A DNA stretch of 64,000 nucleotides from assembly GCA_900065925.1 (NCBI GenBank), contig LN890280.1, positions 1,604,451 through 1,668,450 of the forward strand, given 5' to 3'. Shown here in pieces: positions 1 through 7,302 of this stretch; the stretch's first letter is position 1, and every line of letters starts with the position of its first letter. The stretch comes from Nitrosotalea devaniterrae (GTDB lineage: Archaea; Thermoproteota; Nitrososphaeria; Nitrososphaerales; Nitrosopumilaceae). The position numbers and the translations under genes were made by a program. The notes beneath the pieces are model-generated. The model was not told the origin of the DNA, made no database searches, and was given only the letters and a program-made list of their open reading frames with translations.

Positions 1-862
1 GAATGATGTTGATAAAATAAACTGGTCCAAGATTGCAAAGATAATCCCGCATGCAAAAAAGACTGGAAGCGACAGGGCTCCAACCATAGATGAGATCAGG
101 ATTATACTTGAGCTTGCAGATATCAGGACAAAGTGTATTGTTCTCTTATGTTGCAGTTCTGGAATAAGGGTGGGGGCATTTGATGGGCTTGTCTGGGGCA
201 ACATAACTCCGATAACTCAGAAAGGAAGCATAGTTGCAGCCAAGCTTGTGGCATATCATGGCCACAGGGAACAGTACTATACTTTTGTCACACCAGAATG
301 TTATAACACATTGATCCGATACAGAAAGCTTCGTGAGTCAGTAGGAGAGAAGATAACATCGTTCTCACCTCTCATACGAGATACGTGGGACAATAACAAG
401 TACCGCAAGCAGAGAATGGAGGATCCAGCAATCGCAAAACCTCTAAGCTCAAAGAGTATAGCAAACCAAATGGGCGAGTTTCTCAAGAAAATGAAGATTA
501 GGGAGTCAAGGATTGGAGTAAATTACGAGTTCAAGCAGATCCATGGTTTTCGCAAATATTTCAAGACAAATGCAGAACGTGCTCTGAAAACAATTGATGT
601 TGAGAAACTAATGGGACATGCTGAAAACTATTACAAACCATCTGAGCATTACCTTCTTGAAGAGTATTTAAAGACAGTACAGTACCTGACCATCTCGGAG
701 GCAAGTGATCTCAAAAACAAGCTCGAACAGCAGATTGTAACATCAGACAAAAAAGTAGGTGAGATTGAGCGTGACAATATCAACCTACAAGACAGGCTTG
801 AGAGGATTGAAAAGAATTACAGCGACCTAAAGCAAATGATAGAGCGCAAGATATCTGCTTGA
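1..862 (+). CDS. Tyrosine recombinase (integrase), 5' end cut by window edge
   Basis: The frame is open from base 2 to the stop at 860-862, so the N-terminus lies outside the window. The catalytic layout of the lambda-integrase/XerA family is visible: an arginine in 'SGIRVGAFDGL' near base 160, then 'HGFRKYF' (the H-x-x-R box), 'LMGHAENYY' (second histidine) and a downstream tyrosine in 'SEHYLLEEYL'. After the catalytic domain come about 50 residues rich in charged heptads (from 'ASDLKNKLEQQ' to the end), a likely coiled coil. The complete recombinase at 55,856 has the same architecture. It sits at the edge of an accessory island, so it may have mobilised that DNA. A GTG at 170 is an internal codon, not the start. 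Confidence 0.88.
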   Translation, partial: NDVDKINWSKIAKIIPHAKKTGSDRAPTIDEIRIILELADIRTKCIVLLCCSSGIRVGAFDGLVWGNITPITQKGSIVAAKLVAYHGHREQYYTFVTPECYNTLIRYRKLRESVGEKITSFSPLIRDTWDNNKYRKQRMEDPAIAKPLSSKSIANQMGEFLKKMKIRESRIGVNYEFKQIHGFRKYFKTNAERALKTIDVEKLMGHAENYYKPSEHYLLEEYLKTVQYLTISEASDLKNKLEQQIVTSDKKVGEIERDNINLQDRLERIEKNYSDLKQMIERKISA

Positions 863-1012
863 TTTAATATCACAAGATGTTTTGTATTTTAATATCTGAT
901 GTTACAACGATATCGGTGCATCAATAACTTATGTAATTGTCGCAGTCTTGCCCTGGCATACAGTATAAAATATTTCATCATATTACAACCAAGTTTCATA
1001 CGTGGAAATATC

Positions 1013-1687
1013 TCATACAAGAATTCTATAACTAAATGGCATGTTGACCATTTTTCGAACACGGTTATCTGGAGATAATGCAAAAAGAAAGAGGCAGTCA
1101 AATACAGTTTTTTCATCAATGGTATTATCTTTGCATATGTTCAGGATTGTAGTGATATAGTCAAAGTTTCCATGTTCTATTTTTTGTTTCAATATGGTAC
1201 CAAAAAAAGCAGGCATTTTGCCACCTGTTGCAAGTATGACGGCTCTACGAAATAAATCGGATGCATCTGGGTGATGCACATCAAGATCAGAGAATTTTAC
1301 ACAGTGGTTTAACATTTCATCACATACCAGTTTGAGCAGCCATGTCAAATCTTTTCTATCCTGTCTTTTCTCATAGGATTCAATAAAAAATGGAATCCAT
1401 TTTTCCCTGTCCTTGCCAAAATTTTTCTTCTCGATTAGATTCATTGCAGCCAAGTCAAGCCAGTAATATTCCAGTGGTTTCCAATCTGCTAATTCAGTGA
1501 GAAAATATGCAAGACCAAGCTTGCTTGTCTTGTACATTCCCAGATCAGTCTTTATGACTAGTTTCTTGGATAACATTCGTTTCATCATGGTTCCAGTTGC
1601 GCCTTCCTTCCAGCCCAGCATCTCTGAGATTTTCCATTGCGGACATCCTCCTATGCAAAGTTGCAGAATCTGGGCATACCTATTCAT
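1013..1687 (-). CDS. Winged-helix regulator-like protein of unknown function
   Basis: 224 residues. The first 70 residues ('AQILQLCIGGCPQWKISEMLGWKEGATGTMMKRMLSKKLVIKTDLGMYKTSKLGLAYF') read as a winged helix-turn-helix: a recognition-helix region followed by a basic wing and a typical 'TxxGxxYF'-like end. The remaining 150 residues are helical with many aromatics and no family I recognise. The start is the ATG at 1685-1687, only 13 bases from a 13-bp palindrome and about 27 bases from an AT-rich TATA-like block, fitting a leaderless, autoregulated transcript. It is divergent from the membrane-protein pair at 1745-3134. The DNA-binding role is inferred from fold pattern only. Confidence 0.6.
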   Translation of the reverse strand: MNRYAQILQLCIGGCPQWKISEMLGWKEGATGTMMKRMLSKKLVIKTDLGMYKTSKLGLAYFLTELADWKPLEYYWLDLAAMNLIEKKNFGKDREKWIPFFIESYEKRQDRKDLTWLLKLVCDEMLNHCVKFSDLDVHHPDASDLFRRAVILATGGKMPAFFGTILKQKIEHGNFDYITTILNICKDNTIDEKTVFDCLFLFALSPDNRVRKMVNMPFSYRILV

Positions 1688-1700
1688 GGTCAGATACCAA

Positions 1701-1742
1701 TATACATTGTATATATTTAAATATTAGAATACACATTGTATA
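1701..1742. promoter_or_regulatory. Divergent promoter with twin 13-bp operators
   Basis: TATACATTGTATA at 1701-1713 is a perfect palindrome around a central T. TACACATTGTATA at 1730-1742 matches it at 12 of 13 bases. Between them, 1711-1724 is an AT block (ATATATTTAAATAT) that can serve as a TATA box in both directions: it lies about 27 bases from the ATG at 1687 (minus) and about 27 bases from the GTG at 1745 (plus). Each operator copy falls between the TATA block and one start codon, the usual place for an archaeal repressor to block RNA polymerase recruitment. Confidence 0.6.
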
Positions 1743-1744
1743 TT

Positions 1745-1954
1745 GTGACAGTAGTACAACATAGCCAGTTCGATATGCTTGTAGATACATCAAATGATAC
1801 CCTGACGTCAACTGATGAAGATAGCCTGCAGGAAATAAAAGCAAAGATGGTACAGATTGACAAGGATATATCAGAGTTCAAAGTGATGCTTGTCAGCTAC
1901 CAGTCCAAAGTCCGCAGAATACTCTTTGACTCTTTAAAAGAAAATGATACTTGA
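1745..1954 (+). CDS. Small acidic hypothetical protein
   Basis: About 69 residues from the GTG at 1745, or 59 from the ATG at 1775. I prefer GTG 1745 because it lies about 27 bases after the AT block of the divergent promoter, as expected for a leaderless archaeal gene; a TTG at 1736 would lie inside the operator. The protein is acidic and helical ('DEDSLQEIKAKMVQIDKDISEFKVMLVSYQSKVRRILF'), compatible with a short coiled coil. Its end overlaps the start of the next gene by 11 bases, so the two are probably co-translated. I recognise no family. Confidence 0.55.
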   Translation: MTVVQHSQFDMLVDTSNDTLTSTDEDSLQEIKAKMVQIDKDISEFKVMLVSYQSKVRRILFDSLKENDT

Positions 1955-3134
1955 TCTTGTACTGATATCATCAATTGTATCCATTCCAATCCTGGCAGGA
2001 GCCCTCAAAGACAAATCCTCAAGCAGCACTGTCAGATCTCTTACAAAGATAATTGCTCCAGTAGTTGGCATCTTTCCATTATGCTATATCTTTTACACTC
2101 TGCTGCAAGCAGCAGGGATACGAATCAGTTTTGATCTTGGACAGTCTCAGAATTATGGCACCATACCATTGATTCTCTTTGCAGGCTGTTCCTATTTGAT
2201 ATCTTTGAAGCTGGTAGAGTTCGGGGAAAAAATTGGAGAAGAAGAACGTTGTGGTATACGTGATGATACACGCAACGTGACAGAGCAAGTTGAGGAAATA
2301 TTGATACCAAAACTACAGGAGCATGCATCACAAGTGGAGGCAAGGACTGGAATAGTTCTTGATAAAAAACTTGAAGAATTTGTATTACACTTTGATCATA
2401 CCATAACACAAATTACAAATGGATTTGACACTCTCAAGGATGCCTACTGTGAATGTACAAATTCCAATGATAACATGGCATCCACAAACAAAGAGCTACG
2501 ACAAACACTAGATGATATCAAGACTGAGCTTGAGAGTTTACGTGGATTCACAGGCGAGATAGTAGATCTTTGCAATAAACTGGACGAGAAAAATATCATC
2601 TTGCAGTCAAGAATTGAGACATTAGAACCAGAAAAACAAGAACCGGAGACAGATACTCAAGATGAGACTGGTGCAAAACTAACATCACAGGATGGCATGG
2701 CAAACCGTACCATAGGATTAGAGGCACAACACGAAATGGCAAGATATCTTGGAGAGATAGGATTTGATATCAAAGAAAGTCACGGTGCAGGCGAGGCTGA
2801 CTATATCATACGAAAAAAAGACGCGATTGTAGCTATCGGGTCAAACAAGGCATACATGCTATACAACGAGCCAAAGAGGATGCAGAGGAGGATCTCATCC
2901 AAGGATGTCGAGCCTGAGATTATTCTTGCAAAAAAACTGCAGGTGCCACTTGTTATACTTGTGACAAACAGAAAAAATGGTAGAAGGTGGGCAGGCCTTG
3001 TATCAGAGAATGATCTTTCACAGTGGAGTGGCATATCAACTCCTGTTATACTAGCAAAGGATGACGAGTCATCAGAGAAGGTTCTGCAGGAAGACTTTGC
3101 AAATGTTCTTGGAACTATCGGTGCGGTGATTTGA
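1944..3134 (+). CDS. Membrane-anchored coiled-coil protein with endonuclease-fold-like C-terminus
   Basis: 396 residues in three parts. Residues 1-90 hold about three hydrophobic segments ('MILDLVLISSIVSIPILAG', 'IIAPVVGIFPLCYIFYTLL', 'IPLILFAGCSYLISLKLVE'), likely membrane spans. Residues 100-230 are a long charged coiled coil. Residues 255-396 ('IGLEAQHEMARYLGEIGFDI', then 'GAGEADYIIRKKDAIVAIGSNKAY') follow the helix-strand-strand order of the PD-(D/E)XK fold, with D in 'EADY' and K in 'GSNK', but the usual acidic residue two before the lysine is a serine, so activity is doubtful. It overlaps the preceding small gene. Function unknown; the nuclease-fold reading is an inference from pattern. 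Confidence 0.6.
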   Translation: MILDLVLISSIVSIPILAGALKDKSSSSTVRSLTKIIAPVVGIFPLCYIFYTLLQAAGIRISFDLGQSQNYGTIPLILFAGCSYLISLKLVEFGEKIGEEERCGIRDDTRNVTEQVEEILIPKLQEHASQVEARTGIVLDKKLEEFVLHFDHTITQITNGFDTLKDAYCECTNSNDNMASTNKELRQTLDDIKTELESLRGFTGEIVDLCNKLDEKNIILQSRIETLEPEKQEPETDTQDETGAKLTSQDGMANRTIGLEAQHEMARYLGEIGFDIKESHGAGEADYIIRKKDAIVAIGSNKAYMLYNEPKRMQRRISSKDVEPEIILAKKLQVPLVILVTNRKNGRRWAGLVSENDLSQWSGISTPVILAKDDESSEKVLQEDFANVLGTIGAVI

Positions 3135-3192
3135 TGGTATTTGCAATGTACAAAACTGCACAAGACGTATACTGCATTTCTGTTTTTAAGAG

Positions 3193-3471
3193 ATGACTGA
3201 GAATATATTTTTGCGCAAAGTAGGAAGAATAAAAAAGTCGCTATACGTCAATATTCCTTCAAAGATTGCCAAGACGCTTGATATTACAAAAGGTTCCAGT
3301 CTTTATGTTATAGTTCAGGATGATAAGGTGATACTGTCAAAGAACCCTGAAGATGTTACACCAGATACTGATCAATCAAGGCCAAGCTTGGAATCTGGAA
3401 CCAGAACAGACAATGAAATAAAAAAAGACAAGCGTCTTGAGCTACTGCTAAAAGATGGTTATGAATGGTAA
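3193..3471 (+). CDS. AbrB/SpoVT-type DNA-binding protein
   Basis: 92 residues. The first 50 ('RKVGRIKKSLYVNIPSKIAKTLDITKGSSLYVIVQDDKVILSK') show the swapped-hairpin AbrB/MazE pattern: basic start, 'V.IP..I...L.I..G' core and a closing strand. The acidic-basic tail ends in 'LLKDGYEW'. Proteins of this kind act as transcription factors or as antitoxins. No toxin gene follows; the next 600 bases are non-coding, so it is either a stand-alone regulator or an orphan antitoxin. Confidence 0.75.
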   Translation: MTENIFLRKVGRIKKSLYVNIPSKIAKTLDITKGSSLYVIVQDDKVILSKNPEDVTPDTDQSRPSLESGTRTDNEIKKDKRLELLLKDGYEW

Positions 3472-3582
3472 GTACAGTTGTATTTGTTCCATTGTACATA
3501 CCAATCATGTTGCAAGTCATGTGCATCTCTTCCCAGTTTGATCTTCTCCATATTACTATGAGAGGTGCAAAATTAAAAAGCA

Positions 3583-3672
3583 AAAAAGACTCTAGTCTTT
3601 TTCTTGAAATGCTCTAGTTTTTCTGGAAATACTATAGTCTTTTCTTGAAGATACTACAGTCTTTCATGGTAT
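3583..3672. repeat. Hairpin plus about four imperfect 20-22 bp tandem units
   Basis: AAAAAGACT (3583-3591) and AGTCTTTTT (3594-3602) form a perfect 9-bp stem with a 2-base loop. From 3591 the pattern 'TcTAGTCTTTTtCTTGAAaT' recurs at roughly 3591, 3613, 3633 and 3655, with one to five differences each. A transcript from the AbrB gene would carry a U-rich hairpin here, so it may be a terminator; the tandem units could also be a protein-binding array. Confidence 0.4.
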
Positions 3673-3726
3673 CAACAAAAGACGCAGGTATGAATTTATT
3701 GGTATCAAAGAACTAGTGCATAAAGA

Positions 3727-3760
3727 TGCACAAAACTACACAGACTGCACAAAACTACAC
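3727..3760. repeat. Two 15-bp direct repeats, period 19
   Basis: TGCACAAAACTACAC occurs at 3727-3741 and again, unchanged, at 3746-3760, separated by AGAC. A related string, ACAAAACTGCACAAGAC, occurs upstream of the AbrB gene near 3150. Two identical copies in phase on the helix suggest a binding site for a regulator or an iteron. Confidence 0.4.
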
Positions 3761-4082
3761 CTTATTATTATATGATAATTTTTCATTCTACTGATTCTGC
3801 AATCTTGATATCTACCTCAGGTTCCTGTTGTAGACACGTACTCATTTCTTTTCCTTTTTTCATTATTCTTTTCTAAAACCCATAGTTTTAGATTATCATT
3901 TTTTGAAGTTTTAACATTTGAATTTATTATGATCTTGTTTCATCTTTCTCAAAATAATTTAGTTAGTTACTGTGATGGTTTTGTTCACTCTTTCGAATTA
4001 TTGGCAATCTTTCTTGTGCTTCCACTTCCAATCTTTATCTCAGGACAATATGCCATTTCATCATGATCAAAAGGAATAGCAA

Positions 4083-5660
4083 TTACATATAGTAAAGATA
4101 TTCATGTCTTGGATTCACTGACTCTGGTAAACTTGCCATGACTTCTCCTACTTTCTTAGAGAACAACAATGTTATTGGTTTTGCAAGACTAAAATCTGCA
4201 CTGTTCCAATTCATTTTACTTAGTGCAAGTATCTCAGTAAGAACCACGTCAGGTGATGAGTCTCCATAATGTTCCAAAATATCTAATGGTAATGGAACAT
4301 GTGCTCCAGGATAAGTTCTGAGATACGGTGTAAACCCTCTAGTGTATAACAGATAATTCGTTTTACCAAGCTGTATTACAGTACCACGTAAAGGAGGAAA
4401 TTGACCGTATCTGAAGAAGCGTATATCGCGTTCACCAATAGCAACTAGATCATGCATCTTGATTTCTTTTAATGCGCTCTCGAATCCTCTTTTTTCATCC
4501 TCCCAGTATTTCGATGATTTATGTACAACTACACGAAGTGGAGGCTGTCCAATTCTGTTTGTGTATAGTTCAATTGCTTTTTTCAATAACTCTTCAGCAC
4601 CTTTTTCATTTAGATGAGGAGAACGATCCTGATGTTTGTCCCATTCAAATCGGTCTCCTCTTATCACCAAACCTTCTCCAGTGTAAGTAAACACTTGAGC
4701 CATGCTGGTTCTCATCCTGTTTTCATCATCGGTTAGATCTTTGAAGAAAGTAATGCCTACGTAACACGTACCTATTTTCATTCTAGTCATAGTCCATGGA
4801 AAACCACTACCTTTGTAGTGTAATGCGACCGAAAAATTCCATGCAATGGTTGCTAGGTCTTGACGATTTTGTTTTCCATCTATTTTCTTAGGCTGTGTTG
4901 TAGAAGGCCATACAATTTGTGTAGGCATACCAAAAGCCATGCCGCCGGCCTTTAAAGCCCTCCAAAAATTTGTAACTTCAATATCTTTTTCTATTATCTT
5001 CAATGCCTCAGCTTCGAAATTATCCAAAAAGACTTGTTTTTTGCCTGTTGCATCTGGTGTAAGATGATGTTTTAGAGTTTCGGCCAAATCTCCCCTCTTT
5101 GGAGGTCTCTTGACTTTTACAATACCGGTTGATGTTCTTTTAACTACGCATGAATCTACAACATCTTGTGGCAATGCGCATACCACAACATTTGGTTTTG
5201 GCACTCTTTCGCTAATATTTTCAATTTTATCAAGAAACAATTTGACTGCACTCTCTACACGTTTTTCAAATATTGGTTGTTCAACTGCTCTTTTTACATC
5301 AAAAGTTGTAATCGTTTCATTGAACTCATCAGATAAAGTTAGAAAGCAATCAAATGCATCCTTAAAACCTGGGAAAGGAGGATGATGAAATGGATTATCA
5401 TTTGAGCTAGGAACTTTTTTCATTAAACTTTGTAGGAATATTTTTGTTTGTCCTAATGTTTCACCAGTACCTATTATTCCAACAGAGATTGATGTAGGGG
5501 TAGGCACTCCGGAATCTGTTCTTAAAGGACCATACAATGTTAGACCAACCTTTGGATCTATGTGAGTCTTACCGTCTCCAAAAACTAACAGAGGTTCTGG
5601 GATGTACCAACTCTGAAATTTTTTTCTACTTTGAAGGCTGACATGTTTAGATTCTGTCAT
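4083..5660 (-). CDS. Short prokaryotic Argonaute (MID-PIWI), catalytically inactive
   Basis: 525 residues, the length of short Argonautes that keep only MID and PIWI. The MID part includes 'VVVCALPQDVVDSC' (158-171), the PIWI part 'QDLATIAWNFSVALHYKGSGFPWTM' split as an A-W-N helix and a K-G-S-G-F-P-W turn (268-291), 'CYVGITFF' (299-306) and 'RVVVHKSSKYW' (376-386). In active PIWI domains the first catalytic Asp follows the strand that here reads V-G-I-T, so the RNase H-like tetrad is missing, as expected for short Argonautes. The gene overlaps the upstream TIR-APAZ gene by ATGA. In characterised SPARTA systems the Argonaute, guided by small RNA to invading DNA, switches on the partner's NADase. 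Assignment is from motifs and gene order, not a search. Confidence 0.88.
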   Translation of the reverse strand: MTESKHVSLQSRKKFQSWYIPEPLLVFGDGKTHIDPKVGLTLYGPLRTDSGVPTPTSISVGIIGTGETLGQTKIFLQSLMKKVPSSNDNPFHHPPFPGFKDAFDCFLTLSDEFNETITTFDVKRAVEQPIFEKRVESAVKLFLDKIENISERVPKPNVVVCALPQDVVDSCVVKRTSTGIVKVKRPPKRGDLAETLKHHLTPDATGKKQVFLDNFEAEALKIIEKDIEVTNFWRALKAGGMAFGMPTQIVWPSTTQPKKIDGKQNRQDLATIAWNFSVALHYKGSGFPWTMTRMKIGTCYVGITFFKDLTDDENRMRTSMAQVFTYTGEGLVIRGDRFEWDKHQDRSPHLNEKGAEELLKKAIELYTNRIGQPPLRVVVHKSSKYWEDEKRGFESALKEIKMHDLVAIGERDIRFFRYGQFPPLRGTVIQLGKTNYLLYTRGFTPYLRTYPGAHVPLPLDILEHYGDSSPDVVLTEILALSKMNWNSADFSLAKPITLLFSKKVGEVMASLPESVNPRHEYLYYM

Positions 5661-7042
5661 TCTTCCACTTCCTCATTTTCTATTTCATCAATATTGAAAT
5701 CCGCTTTTGTATCATCCTCTGCTACTTCAAACACTTTTTCAATGGAGAGTTGATCCCCTTCTATTCCAACTGATATGTCAGAAACCGCTGGAGTGATATC
5801 TACTTCAAGTGAAAGGTCATGTGCTAGTTTCATTGAGATTTTTTCTTGTCCTTTTGAAAGTATGAAACACCAGAAACGAATATGATAAAAAACAGAAGAA
5901 TTGTATTCGTTATGAGTCCATTTTGATGAAAGTGAACCTATTTCTCTGGGAGAAATAGCATGTTCCCCATCGGAAGTAAAAGTCCAACCAGGTACAATTT
6001 GAAGAACTATTTCGTTATCCACTAGCAAAAACTTGGCTTGAAGTGATTGATGTGCCCAGAATATAGATCCATCTTTGCCTTTTTGATATTTTTTAACTAT
6101 TGTTCTAGTTGACTTTCTTGTTCCGGTGTTCCATGAAACCTCTCTATTACCTCCTCCGTATGGAAGAAAAAAGAACCTCTCGTGCTTTTTATCATAACGC
6201 ATTCCTAGATCATAGCAATGATTCCTAAGAGTACGATTCAACATTTCTATCAAGCCATTTTTTTTATCAAGATTATTTATCCAAGGAGTTATTTCATTTT
6301 TTTCTATAGATTCAGCAGTCAACAATTCTCTAAAAATACAGTATTTGTCATTTAGATCACAAAATGAATAGATCCTACTTTCCTTTATCATAAAAGTTGG
6401 ATGCGCACCTTTTACCTTTCTATTCAAATGATCAAAGACTTCACGATAAGTAAGTGATGCTACCGGTCCACTCCAAATATGTCTTGGAATTTTCAAGACT
6501 GGAAGTAAGTTACTTGCAAGTTGTTCTTCTACTTCATCAGCATACTCGATAGGAAAAAGCATTTCTGTCGGAAGAGAGTTGAGAGTAGATGGTCGCATTT
6601 GTCCACGAGGAAGTTTTTGATTTCTTAAGAGTGCGAGGAGTTTTGTATATGACTTGTTATACTCAATATTGTTTCTGCAATACAACACAGTTCGTATTTT
6701 TAGAGAAGACGGGATCTCGCAATTTCCCAACCATATGGGAATAACAAAGCCGCGTCTGCCGCTTGGATCATTATAAACAGCCATGGTCCACTCCATGTTT
6801 GGCCACTCAGCATTGATAGAATTTTCAGATAATGTGACACCTACAAAGCGAGATTTTTTCATGGCATATTCTATCTTTAATACATTATTTTCGCCTGGAA
6901 TGATGTCCCAGTCATCATAAAAGACTTTGAGTTTTCTATTGTTGTAATCTTCATTCTCAATTGATTCAGCTAATTTTTGAACCCAAGGCTTGTCAAGACT
7001 ATTATGGCAAAGAAAAATATCATATTCAAAATCTGAAGACAT
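5657..7042 (-). CDS. TIR-APAZ effector protein of a SPARTA-type Argonaute system
   Basis: 461 residues. The N-terminal TIR domain (1-135) shows 'YDIFLCHNSLDKPWVQKLAESI' (box 1), 'VFYDDWDIIPGENN' (the BB-loop region) and 'AEWPNMEWTMAV', where E84 is placed like the catalytic glutamate of NAD-cleaving TIR domains. 'GFVIPIWLGNCEIP' closes the domain. The remainder (about 165-450) is long, beta-rich and without the TIR pattern, in the position of the APAZ domain that packs on the Argonaute. The stop overlaps the Argonaute start by four bases, so the two are translated together. Known SPARTA complexes deplete NAD when they detect plasmid or phage DNA, killing or arresting the host cell. Confidence 0.85.
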   Translation of the reverse strand: MSSDFEYDIFLCHNSLDKPWVQKLAESIENEDYNNRKLKVFYDDWDIIPGENNVLKIEYAMKKSRFVGVTLSENSINAEWPNMEWTMAVYNDPSGRRGFVIPIWLGNCEIPSSLKIRTVLYCRNNIEYNKSYTKLLALLRNQKLPRGQMRPSTLNSLPTEMLFPIEYADEVEEQLASNLLPVLKIPRHIWSGPVASLTYREVFDHLNRKVKGAHPTFMIKESRIYSFCDLNDKYCIFRELLTAESIEKNEITPWINNLDKKNGLIEMLNRTLRNHCYDLGMRYDKKHERFFFLPYGGGNREVSWNTGTRKSTRTIVKKYQKGKDGSIFWAHQSLQAKFLLVDNEIVLQIVPGWTFTSDGEHAISPREIGSLSSKWTHNEYNSSVFYHIRFWCFILSKGQEKISMKLAHDLSLEVDITPAVSDISVGIEGDQLSIEKVFEVAEDDTKADFNIDEIENEEVEE

Positions 7043-7138
7043 GCAAGAACTTTGATTTACATGTTAAAACATCTTTAGAGAATAAGATCTACACCTTTTG
7101 TCAAAAGTTTGTTTTTATGAGATCAGAAAATCATGAAT

Positions 7139-7179
7139 GAATATTTGAAAAATATTCGTAATAGAGATCAATTATTGAT
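7139..7179. promoter_or_regulatory. Two palindromes between the Argonaute system and the ATPase gene
   Basis: GAATATTT (7139-7146) and AAATATTC (7150-7157) are perfect 8-bp arms around GAA. ATCAAT-T-ATTGAT (7167-7179) is a perfect 13-bp palindrome. Both lie in the 240-base divergent gap between the TIR-APAZ gene (minus) and the ATPase gene (plus), where promoters and operators for either are expected. AT-rich DNA gives such palindromes by chance at some rate, so the call is tentative. Confidence 0.35.
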
Positions 7180-7252
7180 TGAATAAATCATCCCAATATC
7201 ATTACAACTTAGGTATACGAATGAATCATGCTTGAAAATATGATTTAGTCTA

Positions 7253-7294
7253 GTAAACAAATGTAAACACTTTTTTGTTGACAATTGTTTACTT
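7253..7294. repeat. Left 42-bp inverted repeat arm flanking the ATPase gene
   Basis: This arm matches the reverse complement of 8461-8502 at 41 of 42 bases (difference at 7270, C against T). The arm is itself an imperfect palindrome: GTAAACAAATGTAAAC at 7253-7268 faces GTTGACAATTGTTTAC at 7277-7292, 14 of 16 bases complementary, across a T-rich centre. It ends 8 bases before the GTG start of the ATPase gene. Confidence 0.9.
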
Positions 7295-7302
7295 TCAAAA
7301 TA

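Larger units (their letters stand above)
3472..4082. other. Non-coding stretch of 611 bases
   Basis: I see no convincing gene on either strand. The stretch holds a hairpin with imperfect tandem repeats (3583-3672) and a pair of 15-bp direct repeats (3727-3760), then AT-rich DNA to the end of the Argonaute gene. Long T-runs on the plus strand near 3598-3606 could end transcription of the AbrB gene. Confidence 0.5.

Noticed and set aside
889-1119. Minus-strand open frame of 76 codons overlapping the end of the winged-helix gene
   Set aside because: Out of frame with the real gene, no motif, no promoter signal; taken as chance.
3472-4082. CRISPR array in the repeat-bearing gap
   Set aside because: Units are imperfect, 20-22 bp, contiguous and without spacers; no cas genes nearby.
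4015-4085. Protein-like minus-strand frame after the Argonaute stop ('AIPFDHDEMAYCPEIKIGSG')
   Set aside because: Only about 34 codons, out of frame with the Argonaute, with no promoter or known motif; not enough to call a gene or a frameshifted tail.
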